Source: Epiperipatus broadwayi (lineage: Eukaryota > Onychophora > Udeonychophora > Euonychophora > Peripatidae). Taken from it: a stretch of DNA of 64,000 nucleotides. Of the stretch, positions 32,986-45,405 are shown piece by piece. Position numbers and translations under genes: made by a program. The notes under the pieces are model-generated. The model ran no database searches and had not been told where the DNA came from. It saw only the letters and a list, made by a program, of their open reading frames with translations. The stretch is from contig JAQFVV010006203.1 in NCBI GenBank assembly GCA_028023455.1, forward strand, positions 5,860,821 through 5,924,820, written 5' to 3'. The stretch's first letter is position 1; the number at the start of each line of letters is the position of its first letter.

Positions 32986-35089
32986 ATTAAATGTCTAAAA
33001 TTGTTTATCACTAGCATATGTCAACAGTAATTTGGTGGCTCTTCCTGTCAAAAAGTGCTCTAGAGTTTCTTACTAAAACAGTACCTGAATTTGTTTCTAA
33101 GTTGTTTATCTCAGTATTGTATTCATGTAATAGGATCAGAATAAATAAATTTGATACTATATTAATAATTATGAAAATATATGTACATATCTTTTAAATA
33201 TGATGGAAATCAATTTAAAATTAAACTTCTTTCTGAATTTAAAAATAATAGATTTTCCATACTTTTATTAATTGGCAGACAAACAATTGAAAACTTTTTC
33301 ATAATTGCTTTAATTATTACTTTATTTAAAATATATTATAATAAAGTACACCTAATTCTCTTTTCACATAGTAGATTGCTTCCTGAAAATTACATGTAAA
33401 AAAAAAATTGGTGTAAAAAAATACATTGCATACATAGGCAATAAAGAGATTGGTTCCAGATGTAAGAAAACAACTAGAATAATTAAATTTAAACAAAATT
33501 AAATTTTTTAAGCATCAACACCAACAAGGAAAACTTTTTTTAAAAATCCTAATGTCAAAATGCAAACAAAGCATCAATACCAAAAAGATACTTTCTCTTT
33601 CAAAACAAAACATCAAAAATGTTAAAATGCAGACGAGAAAATTTCCCTATTTGCAAGAATATTGCTGAAAAGGAGATTTTTGTTTTTGCAACAGCTGCTT
33701 TATGCTATGACACATTAGAAAAAAAAAATAATGGGAAATAAAAAGATGAAACATTTTTAAAAATTAAGTGATAATAACAGACAATTTTTTTTTTCGTTTT
33801 TTTTTTTTACCGATTGTGTTACTTTAAAACAATTCCTGCAGAAAAAGATTTTTTTTTTAATCTCATGTTACTTTCAAAATCATGTAAAAAAAGTTGTGTA
33901 AAAAGAGAATTAGGTGCATTTTCTTTTTACAAAGAAAATGCCACAAATCTAAATCCACTTTCACTGGTAGAAATAGCAAGTTTTAGATATTCAATATTCC
34001 TCTAGGCAGATAAATAATATTGTATCTGAAATTCTTGAAAATTCACATGCACACACCTTTCTTTATAATAAAGAATTTGATCTATGTTTTGTTTTTATTT
34101 ATTTATAACAGAAAACTGTTGGATAATGAAGGAGTGTATTACAATTTTTATTTTTATTTTCTATTTTTATTCATTAGCCTTTGAAACAGTTTATAGATAG
34201 AATAAGATTTGTTATGAGCAATGTTTTTAATTTAAAGCTATTAAAAGCAAATATATAAATATTCTTAGCAAATTTTTGGCTTGGCTGTTATAAGCTTGAA
34301 AATGAAGATGTTAAAAATGTCCTAGTAGCTTTTTAGGTATAAATATAGTTTTGAATTTTGAGATATAGCAGTGATTCCTATATATTACTATTATGTTTAA
34401 TAAATTTTAAAAAAAGATATATCATAAAAGTATTAATTACTTCAACCATGTTGTTTATGTTACTAAATTTATTGCATAGAAATAAAACCTTTTATGTGGC
34501 ATAAAGATACTGAAAAAATTTCATTTAAGATTGTATCATAAGATCTTGAAAATATGATGGCAAAATTCAGCCTGCAGCATGTGATGACATAAAATCTTTT
34601 ATTGTAAGGACACATCTTCATTGTATTAAGCATATAAAGTGCAAGAAGAATAACAGACTTCCTAAAAAAAAGTATTATAAGATGAACTTAAGCAAAGTTT
34701 TCTTAGAAGAAATAGACTTCATTTACATTTTAAACATTATATTTTAAGACTCATTAAAGAGATTTAATATTAATAGCTTTCATTGAAAAGAAATATTTAA
34801 GGATTAAAATATTGAAACACTATAACTAAGCAGAACACATTTTATACACAAAGTTAAGTGAAAACATCCCAAGATATCAAGAAAAAGATTAAAGAACTAA
34901 TACATAATAAATGTGGGCATATTTGTGGTTTATGAATTGATTTGTATAATTATTATCTCTCTCTCTACTCTAATGTTGGATGACCAATATAATAATACTT
35001 ATTTACAAATGACTATTAATGATATATCATTAATATCATTTTTCCAATAATAAAGCTCTCTAAAAGTTTAATCTCATTTTCTGATCCAT
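32986..35089. other. AT-rich intron without recognised genes
   Basis: Frames at 33181-33399 and 33814-34005 look random. Homopolymer A and T runs are frequent. Confidence 0.45.
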
Positions 35090-35915
35090 GGTTTCTATTC
35101 TCTATAACAACAAACATCATTATTTTATCATCAATTTCTCTTTCTAGATCTTCTACAATCTAGTGGGATCCAATTAAGGATTTCACTTGTCCAATTGTTA
35201 GTCCAGTGCCAATTTGGCTTTTTAATTCTATCAGTCATACTTATTCTTTTATTTATATTATTAACTTTTGTATTGCAGTTCTTTCAAGTGTCCAAATCTA
35301 ATATCTATGAAATAAGAAGTAATAAATATTTTATTTTCTTTTAATATTAAGTTATATTTACCAAAAGCACTTGATCTTGGTTTAATTCTTTAATTAGTTT
35401 CATCCATTATATTTCCAATTGTATTACTAATTTGACAGACTTTTTGTAATTGTTAACTTTTAATTGATTATTATCAATCTTTATTTTCTCCTTTTTTTAA
35501 AAGCCATTGAACATTACTTTGGACTTATTAACATCTTTTTTTTTTCATCTAATAGTTCTTGTAATACTTTAAAACATAAAGTACTTCATTTAAAACTGTT
35601 TAAAAAAGTGTTGGTGATATAGTATTATCCTATTATACACTAGTATCAATATTAATCTTACATTTTGAAAAATAATTCTTCAGAGATCGACAGTATCTAG
35701 AGGCAATGTCTTAATATTTCAAAGAATTAATTACTATAAAAATTAAATGCCTTTTAATAATTTGCAAATCCAATACAAAATGATAACCTATAATCATTAG
35801 TCCTTTCTATAACTTTTTTTAAATATTCATTTATGATCTACTGTGCTACAACTACTTTTAAACTCATCTTATTCATAGTTCTCTGTAGATGAGTCATAAT
35901 AATCTTAATGTTTGA
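35090..35915 (-). mobile_element. Decayed RTE-type LINE fragment, antisense
   Basis: Read on the minus strand, blocks parallel the plus-strand RTE at 49555-50600. ACTCATCTACAGAGAAC matches the ACTTGTCTACAAAGAAC block. KVIERTNDYRLSF corresponds to EVIERTDEYELPL, AACATTGATACTAG-type sequence to the pre-motif-B region, and GNIMDETN with SSAFGKYNLILK to GNIMDEIN and SAFGRNNLILK. Many stops and indels make it far older than the copy at 48000. Confidence 0.8.
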
Positions 35916-38611
35916 TAAGAAATTAATATAAAAAAATTTTAAAAGCAAAGAAATTGTCTTGTGATTCAAAAAGAATTGTTTAGTATCCAAATTTAAGTCA
36001 TGCTCATTAATTAAAAACTAATGGTATAGATATATAGAAAAAGAGATATATTAATAGTTGAAAAAATAATAATCAAAACTATGTCTTTATTATATAATAT
36101 TGATATTATATCCAATGTTGTATAAAATGTTATTGATGTAATAAATATTAACACAAAATTATTACTTCTGTTATGCAAGGTATCTCTACTCATTCAAATA
36201 TTTACAGATTTAATATCAATAAATTTAAAAATTCCACAATCTCCTAAGCCAATCCAATACATATATTTGATGAATGATACAAAAATAATCATTTTGCTTC
36301 AGAGAGAGAAGATAAACCAGAAATGAGATAGCAAACTGAAAAAAAAAATAATTGTGCGGCCATCAGTAACATAATATAAAGTAGTTTTCCAAATTCTACA
36401 CATTTTAAACAAGCAAAAATAAAATCATTTGTATTTTTTTTAATTATTTTTCTTGCTAATCTTGTCAACTAATTACTTTGCATGATGTTAATAATCCAAT
36501 ATTTGTGCAAAATAATTTTTAAAAAAATCTAAAAAGTCTCTAAATAACTTTTATTAAATCATAAGCTGAAACTATCTGCATTAAGAACAGCAATCTACTC
36601 TATTTCTTTATTCTAGAGCCATAATTGAAAGTATAAAAAAAAAAAAAACAATGTATTCTAGATATAGATACTGAATGAAAACTAGGAGCAACATGATGCT
36701 TTTTTGTAACCATATTCCCCACAGTGAATAAAATAAATGAAAAAAAAAGAAATCAAACAAAATTCAAGTGAATTAAATATATTGTAACTCGGAGAAGGAA
36801 ATGTTAGTTCAATTCAGTACAAGGCATTACATGTAAATTTTATGTCTTTTATTAATTAATTTCACATAAGAATCACTCACTGAGAAAAAAATATAATTAC
36901 TTATGTATTTTCAAAAACATGCTCCTAAATAAATAAACCAAATGAAAGATAAAAATATATAAAGTTTAGATAAGCTAATAGCAACTGCATTTGCATCAAA
37001 AAATTATTTATATTTTATAAGGCATAAAGCTTATTTTTTAGCCTTGATATTTTTTAGACAATTAAATTCTTAATAACATTACAAGGAATCTGTAGAAGTT
37101 CCAACTATAAACTTTATTAAGTAATGTTTAAGGGTATGCATAAATTAACCAGATCATTAATTATGTGATTTATTAACTCCTTTGTGGCATAAATTATAAT
37201 AGATATAAAAATGTTATAAAAAACAACATGTAATTATATTTTCAAGTTGTTGTTTTTTATCAGTGCATCTCTCATTTCAACTCCATTATATTACAACCAT
37301 CCTCCAATGACGAAACTCAGCTTACCCTCTCCTACTATGCATATTTCACAAACAACCTTTATTTGTCAGGCAAATTAAAGATATTAAACATCTGGATCTC
37401 TATATGTGTGATAACAGCCTGATATTCTTCCACTATTGTTATTCAAAGAAAGTAAGGTTCCAAAGATCACAGACCATTGATTATAATTATATTTCTAAAG
37501 ATTTTTTTTCTCTCTAAACGAGTCTATTTTCATAAAAATTTAGATTCATATTAATTAGTAAATGATCCAGAATTTATTGAATATACTACATTCTATATTT
37601 TGTTCTAGATTAATCAATGATTCAAATATTCTAGTATAAAGTAGTCCTATCTTTTATATCTTATTAAATCTTTTGTATATGCAAAGTAATTTAAATTTCC
37701 ATATTAAACTTTGGGGTTGTGCAACTGAGAATAAAGTCAGATATCAATTTTTTAATAGATGGCTCTAAAAAACATGCACATAATTTATGACATCAAGTAA
37801 GGGACATTATTTCATTCATGTAGATGAAGCAAAAAGGTTATGCCTGATGCTTAAAAACAACAGAATTACATTCTTGACTTTCACAATATTCCTTGTTTTC
37901 AAACTAACTAAAAATAGCTAAATACTCATTTACGATATCCATTTAAGAAGCAATTTTGAACTTTAGTTGAATTGTATGTAGGTTGCTATTTTAAGAAAAC
38001 TCTTAAGACTGAATAGAATTGAAAGTAAAAATCCTAGTTTATTCAGCCTAGATTCAAACTCAGGATTATATGAATGGAACTTAATGCTGCAATAAGTCGC
38101 CTGAGAAAAATTATACACAGTTGTTATGTGAGAATATTATTACTAAAAATCACCTTCCGAAAAGGCAATGCTGCTGTAAATAAGCTCTAGCCTTAATAAC
38201 CAGAAGTCAAAAAAAAGAGGCAATTTTTCAGTTTAGAAAAATTAATTAAAACTATTATTCCTTCCTTCCATTTTGATACTCAACTGATAAATATGACTTC
38301 CCAAGTAAATTAACATATACATATGAAAATTTTTTAAATGTGATTATTTGTTTGAATATTAAATATTTCATTACATATTTTATATGCTCCTTGATATTAC
38401 ACCATGCACATATACGCATATATGTGTAATAACATTGACTAAACAGATCTTTAATAAGTTAAAAAAAAAGTTGCATTGTGTGACAAATGAGATTAAATTT
38501 AGAAAAATGTTTACATTTTTAAATAGAATATATATACCTAATTATTTATCTAGCGTTGTGGTTTTATTTGTAATAGTTTTATAAAGGAATCAATCATTCA
38601 TGACACATGGA
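35916..38611. other. AT-rich intron; tRNA-like remnant near 38020-38100
   Basis: No gene is seen. On the minus strand near 38050, TCCTGAGTTTGAATCTAGGC resembles a B-box, but there is no good A-box. The frame at 36011-36193 looks random. A GC-richer patch at 37260-37480 has no splice-paired open frame. Confidence 0.4.
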
Positions 38612-39135
38612 TAACTGAATTTCAAACTGAGGAATATTCTCATTTTCTAAACACAAGCTAGAGTCTTTGAAAAGATAACAATGAATCACCTTAGCTTTTT
38701 TATTCTTTTTTTATATATGTAGGTTATTCTAAAGGATTAGAAATGAGAGCGTGAATATCTCAATCAATCACTTTTAATTTTACTCACTATATATTATTAA
38801 ATGTTTGCGAAATGTTTACAATTTACTACATGAGTGTCAGGGATTACAAATAAAATCACAGCACTAGATAAATAAATAATTATATATATATATATTTAAT
38901 ATATCTAATACTGATATGCAGTAAATTGTAAAAATGTCACAAGGTCATTTATTAATATATAGTGAATGGAATTAAAAGTGATTGATTGAGACCTTCACAC
39001 TTTTATTTTTAAATGCTTCAGCTTGGCCTATATCTATAAATAGGTAAAAAAGTTAAGGTGATTCATTCACATCTTTTCAAAGTCTCTAGCTTGTGTTAAG
39101 AAAATGAGAATATTCTTCAATTTGAAATTCATATA
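38612..39135. repeat. Large foldback element of about 525 bp
   Basis: The left arm (38612-38840) carries GAATATTCTCATTTTCTAAA, CACAAGCTAGAGTCTTTGAA, ATGAATCACCTTAGCTTTTT, CTCAATCAATCACTTTTAAT and TTTACAATTTACTACAT. The right arm carries the reverse complements in order, ending GAGAATATTCTTCAATTTGA near 39125. Identity between arms is roughly 80 percent by eye. No coding was found. Confidence 0.88.
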
Positions 39136-39439
39136 GTGCACATGCCAGGGGTGATGCCCTTATAATTATTATAAATAGAATATAATATTATATATACATA
39201 ATATTTTATGTATCTCAAAAAAAAAAAAATGAAGAAAACGTTTAAAGGACCAAATATAAAATGCAGATAAACTAAAATAAAAAATTGAAGCAAAGTTTAA
39301 ACTGAAAAAAGTGGGGCAAATAAAGCAACTAAAAAAAACTAAAGATGTGACTGTTGTGAGTGTGCATTGATACAATTGTAATGTAATTTTAACTATCAAT
39401 TCTCAATTAATGATATTCATCCTTTATATATATATATGT
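39136..39439. other. AT-rich spacer between two repeats
   Basis: The minus frame at 39169-39399 is low-complexity and Phe-rich and is not called. Confidence 0.4.
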
Positions 39440-39930
39440 TTATGTATTGTATGTATAAATAACACACGCGTAGAATTTTATGTAAGTTTTCTATAATTAC
39501 TAAATTAATCTGATGTTCGATGACGACATACACTGATAGACAGTACTTACGGGATTTATGTTTGTGTTATGCATGTATAAATTTTACTGAGTTTTCAACA
39601 GTTATTGCCAGTTCTAAATTGATGTAATCAACATACATATGTGTGTTGTATATGCGCAAATATACACATGTAATTTTACAGGTGGGAGGTTATAGTTATT
39701 ATCAGTTGTATATTAATTTGATATTGGAAATATGCATATAAGATATATTTGTATCGGATGTATGCACCTGCAATGTAATTTTACAAGTTTTTCTATAGTT
39801 GTTATTAATTCTAATAAATTTGACATTTATGTGTAAGATGTGTGTACATATATAAACATGTAATTTTAAGAATTCTTTTTAAAGTTATTACTACTTCTAA
39901 ATGAATTTGATGTTCACCATATGTAAATAC
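39440..39930 (+). repeat. Degenerate minisatellite, about five units of about 100 bp
   Basis: A block GTAATTTTAC-x-AGTTTT-x-TATAGTTATTA followed by AGTTCTAAATTAATTTGATG recurs near 39474, 39579, 39672, 39776 and 39861, each followed by ACATATNTGTGTNNTGTATG-type sequence. Spacing is 85-105 bases. Units are strongly diverged. Confidence 0.7.
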
Positions 39931-40343
39931 TGCATAAGAATATGCTATGTGCTTAAACGCGAGTAAATTAGGTTTCTATAAGTGTAATAGATATGCTTAA
40001 TGACTTTTTAATTTAAAATAACATAGTAATCAATATTTAAATCATCACTTGAAATTTTATCCCAGTAGTAATTCATTGTTTATTTATTTATTTTTTAATT
40101 TAAAATTACCTAATTTAATTTCATTATTTTATATTAACAAAAATGATTAAAAGTGGCTTCTGTTTCTTTTTGAGTAAATGAGATTTTCTCTCAACAAGTG
40201 ACTGTTTTTTTTTAAAGTTACAGACTTTCACCAGATATTAACTGCTTGTCATTTCAATTTATAAATACTTAAAATATATAATTTCTTTATTTGCTTTATA
40301 AAAACGTGCAAATTAAAATATTAGCTTTTAATATATAGGGTAT
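39931..40343. other. AT-rich intron, nothing assigned
   Basis: No gene or repeat recognised. Confidence 0.4.
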
Positions 40344-40640
40344 ATGAGCACAGACTTTCACATGACCCACCACTCTCCTCACTATCTCATAATACTGATA
40401 CACTTGAACACATATATGTTGAAAAGATAAATAATCACCAATATATGTATTTCATGCTAAACCAGCAATCATCAGTTGGTCCAGATTACCATCTCTACAC
40501 ATATATGCTATAAGTGCTCAGATATATATTAAGATAGCCAATCCTCATATTTTAATGAACAGGCTTCAATCTACTCCACACTCCAGCTCTTCAACCGTCC
40601 ATCCAATTGAAAATCTGATGATGGAATGCTTTTAAAATAA
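40344..40640. repeat. Interspersed element related to 25800-26130, inverted
   Basis: It shares CAGACTTTCACATGACCCAC at the left, then GAAAAGATAAATAATCACCA, ATTTCATGCTAAACCAGCAA, AAGATAGCCAATCCTCATA, GGCTTCAA and AAATCTGATGATGGA, in the reverse orientation to 25800-26130. It is immediately followed by a decayed LINE. Confidence 0.75.
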
Positions 40641-40667
40641 ATGGATTATTAATCATTTTAACCATCA

Positions 40668-41385
40668 GCATTTTAATTTATTATCGATTCACTGCAGGAA
40701 GATCTCTCCAAGTTAAATCTATTTTTTCTGATGCATAACTTCTTCATATTATTACAGCAAACTTCCTTATCTCATTCATTCATCTTACATTTGGTCTCTT
40801 TTTAAATAGTTTACAATAACTTAGAATCCAACTGAAGATTTTATTTGTTCATCTAATGTCATCTTTTCTGACAATTTAATCAGTACAGCTTCATTTCAGT
40901 CTTTTTAATTCTTTCAGTGATACATGTTTCTCCTCTTACTCAAGTCTTTTGCTTTCAATGTGATCTTGAAAAACTACCAATATACATTTATCTATACTTC
41001 ACTATGCAATTGAAGTCTTTGTACTGATCTTCTGTCAAACATTCAAATCTCAGATCTATATACAAGAACTAGTAAAACATATCTGTTAAATATCTTCTTT
41101 TTTTTTTTTCAAATACAAGAGCATACAATATTTTCTGTTAATGTAATGCTATTTTTATCAAAAGCACTCCATCTAAATTTAATTATATGATTACTTTCAT
41201 ATCTGATCAAAATATTTGTAATTGGTAATTTATCATTCCTTTATTTTTGTGAAAAACCACTGAACATTACAATAGTTTTTCTAGTATATATTAATTTTAC
41301 TTTCCTACTGTCATCTTAGCATTTCTTCCACTTTTGTAATATTACTACATTTTAATCTTATGTAGCATATTATTTTTAATCAAAG
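40668..41385 (-). mobile_element. Decayed RTE-type LINE 3' fragment, antisense
   Basis: On the minus strand it aligns in order with 50050-50745: GTAATGTTCAGTGGTTTTTC (compare GTAATGTTCAATGGATTTTT), GGAGTGCTTTTGATAAAAAT, TTTTACTAGTTCTTG, GATCAGTACAAAGACTTCAA, and GGAGAGATCTTCCTGCAGTG just before the 3' end near 40680. It is riddled with stops and indels. Confidence 0.82.
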
Positions 41386-42284
41386 AAGCATTTTTTTCAT
41401 TTAATGATTGTAAAATAAAAAGCATGATGTTTTTTAAGTAAACTAAAGCATGATCAAGATTTCTTCAACTCCTACCCCACACATAATCCCAAGAGGAACA
41501 ATGGTGAAGGCATTATTGATTGCAGAGTAGTGAGGATTTAAGTATTTTGTAATTTATTTTTTTAGCTAAGAATAGTTTGATATCCAAATATCAACAATCA
41601 TTGATAGTTAATTGGTTAATTATAGAACGAATACATGAAAGAAAAATAGATACTAGCCTGACTGAAATCTGAAAAACATTTCATATTTTACCTAGCTCAG
41701 ATTCAAATCCAAGTCATAGTACATGTAAGCACTACCAAATCCACCATGTGGTCTTTATCCTTCTCATTTTATATATCCATCCTTTAACATATGTTTTTTT
41801 AAATACTTTTATATTTTTGACTGTTTCAGTTCACCCAAGTACACAACATCATTTATTACTAAATTATATAACATTTTAATTTTGCCCCCCATTTTCTGTT
41901 TTTCCAATAAAAAAATTTTTTTTTTGTATTTTACTAATATATATATAATTCTTTCTCTTAAACATTAATTATTGTTATTAGTCTATTATAGTCAGAAGTT
42001 ATAAACATTTAGCAATAAATGACTGGGTGATGTTTTGGATATGTATTGGACAGCACTCCTAAAATTTATGGGGTTGTGAATTAAAAGTCAATATTATTAA
42101 AATATAGAATCTTGTTTATCTACTTCATGGGTTATTTAGGCCTTAATATTTCATATAGGTTAAGTTCCATAGACAGTTATGTCAAATTAAATAATCATCA
42201 CATTTAGAAATAAAGTCTTTAAAAATAATTTACATTTTGTAGGCGATCTAAAAGTTATTTTGATTATTTTATATACATTATATA
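41386..42284. other. AT-rich spacer with a tRNA-derived remnant at 41690-41755
   Basis: The minus strand at 41690-41755 reads GGTGGATTTGGTAGTGCTTA (A-box-like) and GACTTGGATTTGAATCTGAG (B-box-like) about 30 bases apart, so probably a SINE head. The rest shows no gene. Confidence 0.45.
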
Positions 42285-43215
42285 AAACAATTAGATTACT
42301 TGATGATACTAGGAAAAGTCAACATTGAGAAGGGTGTAAGACAGGGTGACTCCATATCTCCAAAATGTTTTACAGCAGTGCTGCAAGAAGTATTTTGTAG
42401 ATTGAAATGGGAATCTAAAGGAATGAAAGTAAATGGAGATTATTTAAGTCATTTAGATTTTGCAGATGATGTAGTTGTTTTTGCAAATAATGCTTTAGAG
42501 CTGCAGGAAATGTTGCAGGAGTTATCAGATGAAAGTAGGACTAAAGATAAATGTTAAAAGACTGAAGTAATGTTTAATGGATTTTCTCAAAATTTGAAAA
42601 TAAAGATTGATTATGATGAGTTAGAAGAAGTTAACAACTACAAATACCTTGGTCAGATTATTAATACAGATGGAAACATAATGGATGAAATTAATCATAG
42701 AATTAAACTTGGTTTGAGTGCTTTTGGTAGAAATAACTTGATACTAAAAGGAAATATGCCTATGTGTTTGAAAAGAAAGGTTTGTTAATAAATGTGTTTT
42801 GCCAGTTCTTACTTATGGATCTGAGACTTGGACACTTAATATAAGAGCAATAGAGAAACTTCAGATCCCTCAAAGAAGTATGGAGAGATGCATGTTGGAA
42901 TTAGCAAGAAGAGATTGAAAACAATATATGGGTAAGAGAACAAACAGGTGTTACTGACCTCATTGAAAAAATTAAGACTGAAGTGGAATTGGACTGGACA
43001 TATTGCTAAAAGAGATGATGATAAATGGACAATTGAAATCTTAAACTGGATTCCAAGAGATTGTAAAAGACCTAGAAAAAGACCACATGTGAGATGGATG
43101 GATGAAATAAGAAAATGTGCAGGGATGATGTAAAGAAGAGAAGCTAAAGATCAGAGAAGATGGATTGAACTTGGAGAGATCTTCATCCTGCAGTGGATTG
43201 ATAATAGTTGATTAT
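42285..43215 (+). mobile_element. RTE-type LINE, 5'-truncated copy
   Basis: It is closely similar to 49840-50745 of the longer copy. It has RT motif B as VRQGDSISPK, the catalytic FADDVVVFANN (motif C) and NYKYLGQIINTDGN. After the RT it has LKWNWTGHIAKRDDDKWTIE and GLRP-type PRKRPHVRWMDEIRK. The frame breaks near 42545, where seven bases (AAAATAG of the other copy) are missing, and again near 42780 and 42900. It ends near CTGCAGTGGATTGATAATAG at 43205, matching the other copy's 3' end. Confidence 0.9.
42300..42788 (+). pseudogene. RTE reverse transcriptase C-terminal part, frameshifted
   Basis: Two adjoining frames, 42300-42557 and 42570-42788, carry RT palm motifs B and C and the post-palm region. 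The catalytic Asp pair of FADDVVVFA is kept. The 7-base loss between them destroys the reading frame, and a second break removes the thumb join. This copy cannot make an active enzyme. Confidence 0.88.
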
Positions 43216-44238
43216 ATAAAACATATATTTTCTTATTTTTCCTGTAATTTTATTTATGAAAAAAAAAAATGGAAATAACCATTTACTTATCAATTTGAAT
43301 TACATTTTTTGTGCTTATATTTTTAAAAAAAAAAAAATGCAAACTTAAGGCAGGTTGAAATTTGCCCCCCCCCCCCTATATATATATTCAATATGTGTAC
43401 ATACTATTCTGATTCTTTTAAAATAAAAGTTGCACTTATACACAAATATAATTAGACATTAATAAATTTAATTATTGTCAAAATTTCCAATAGACTTTAG
43501 AAGAGTATCTTATAGTATAAACATTGATAGTTTCTTTAGTTTAAAAAAAAATTGTATTGCAGCAAAATATATACTTTGTTTATGATAACAAATTTAATGA
43601 TATAACTTAATAACAAAATTAAATTATTTTCTTAATAAAGAACTTTGCTTTACAAAGATCATAATAAAAAATTCAAAATATTGTTGTTTTTTTTATTTTA
43701 AGAACATTATTTTGATAAATAAATTCTCATGGGTCACAATAACAATCCACAAACATTAAGCTCTAAAGAATGTTACCCTATTAGAAGGGCATTAATCAAA
43801 ATTAAATCACTTGATATTAATTTTATATTTTGTATAAATAATTAGATGATTTTCAAGAGTCAGGGTAGCAATAACTTTATTTTTAAGTATTTTTATTGAA
43901 CATGGAAAATCAGTTTATTTGCTTGTTAACTTTTGTTTTCAAGTTAGAATGAAATTTTAAAATTGAGATTCAATATATTTAAATTCAACAGAATTACTTA
44001 AAAATTGATATATAACTAAGTTATATCAGCCTAATCTATTTGAAACACTTATGTTTTCAGCATGTCCACTAGTTTGATAGATATGAAATAGAGGGTGGGG
44101 AAATATAAAAAATATTCAATAACATCACTTATTGCAGTTAACAATTATACCTAGAATTTTCATTTGATTTAAATAATCATGAGAAGGCAGTATATATTTT
44201 TTTTTCTTTCAATTTAATAACATTTTTTTAACCATTTT
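43216..44238. other. AT-rich spacer with a short poly-C run
   Basis: A run of about 11 C at 43366-43376 followed by TA repeats is notable in this AT-rich DNA. No gene is seen. Confidence 0.5.
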
Positions 44239-44556
44239 AATGTATATATCATTTATTATGTGTACATAATTATATATGTATACTAAATCAGTAAGTTTTC
44301 TATTTAAAATTGTTTGACAGCTTTCATTTTAAAACAATTGTTTTTAAAAAAGCAGCTAAACTAGAAAATGCACATTATTTAAAACAGCTAAAAGTTAAAT
44401 AAAACAATTTTTTAAACTAATGATCATGAATTTTCTTTAGCATTTTTTTAAACAGTTTTAAAATAGTAATAAAAACTATCAAACAATTTGAAATAGAAAA
44501 CTTAGTTACTGACTTATATATAATTATATACACATACTAAATATAATATATACATT
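44239..44556. repeat. Foldback element of about 318 bp
   Basis: The left arm AATGTATATATCATTTATTA, GTACATAATTATATATGTAT, CAGTAAGTTTTCTATTTAAA, ATTGTTTGACAG is matched by the reverse complement of the right arm (AATGTATATATTATATTTAG, CAGTAACTAAGTTTTCTATT, ATTGTTTGATAG). Imperfect arms of about 110-130 bases surround an AT-rich centre that itself has CAGCTAAA repeats. Confidence 0.78.
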
Positions 44557-44654
44557 AAGAGTATATGTTTTAACTGACTGCAGAAATACCTAATGATATT
44601 GATTTAAAGTAAAATTATATGTATTAAGTGAAATTCATTTACAATATATATATA

Positions 44655-44903
44655 TCAATAGATGGAGCTTTACCAAGACCTCCAAACAAGCGTATTTGTT
44701 TACATAAACATCAGAGTCAATATTCACTGTCTCTTTCATTTTGCTCCACCCTCAGATCAGCTGATTTGCTCTCATCAGTGAATCAGCTTGAAATCAGCTG
44801 ATCTGAGGGTGGAGCAAAATGAAAGAGACAGTGAATATTGACTCTGACGTTTATGTAAACAAATATGCTTGTTTGGAGGTCTTGGTAAAGCTCCATCTAT
44901 TGA
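44655..44903. repeat. Foldback element: 112-base arms, 25-base loop, about 98 percent identical
   Basis: The left arm starts TCAATAGATGGAGCTTTACC (44655) and ends CTCAGATCAGCTGATT (44766). The right arm starts AATCAGCTGATCTGAGGGTG (44792) and ends at 44903. I count two mismatches. The arms are GC-richer than the flanks. The plus frame 44819-45010 that starts in the right arm is incidental. Confidence 0.93.
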
Positions 44904-45099
44904 TCATTAATACAAGCGGTAGGTTTTTTACGTATATAAAACTTGTTTTGTTTTTCATATATATATACATGTATTATTATGTACATATACTAAATGATAT
45001 ATACATATGAGGTATATATTTTAAGTTATAGCAGAATTATCAACTAGAATACAATATAGTTTTACATTTTCATTTACTGTGCCAATACTAAAAACTTAA

Positions 45100-45405
45100 A
45101 AATAATAGAGATAAAAAAAAATTTTATTAAATGCTTTTATTCACTGTGTTTCTTCAATCACAATTGGAGTTTTTAGATTTAAGTTGAAATAAAAGCAGGG
45201 GGGTATTCAGAAATTAATTAAGTCAATCCCTATTTTTTATAACAAGATTGATTTAATTAATTTCTGGATGGCCCCAAGTTTTTACTTCAAGTTAAGTTTT
45301 AAAACTCCAATAGTGGTTGAAGAAACAATTTATTTCTTTTTAGTGCACAGTCAATAAAAGTATTTAATATTAAAAAAATATTTATCTCTATTATTTATTA
45401 TTTTC
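45100..45405. repeat. Foldback element of about 305 bp
   Basis: The left arm AATAATAGAGATAAAAAAAA, TGCTTTTATTCACTGTG, TTTCTTCAATCACAATTGGA, CAGAAATTAATTAAGTCAAT faces the right-arm reverse complement AATAATAGAGATAAATATTT, TACTTTTATTGACTGTG, TTTCTTCAACCACTATTGGA, CAGAAATTAATTAAATCAAT. It is imperfect but fully collinear. Confidence 0.85.
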
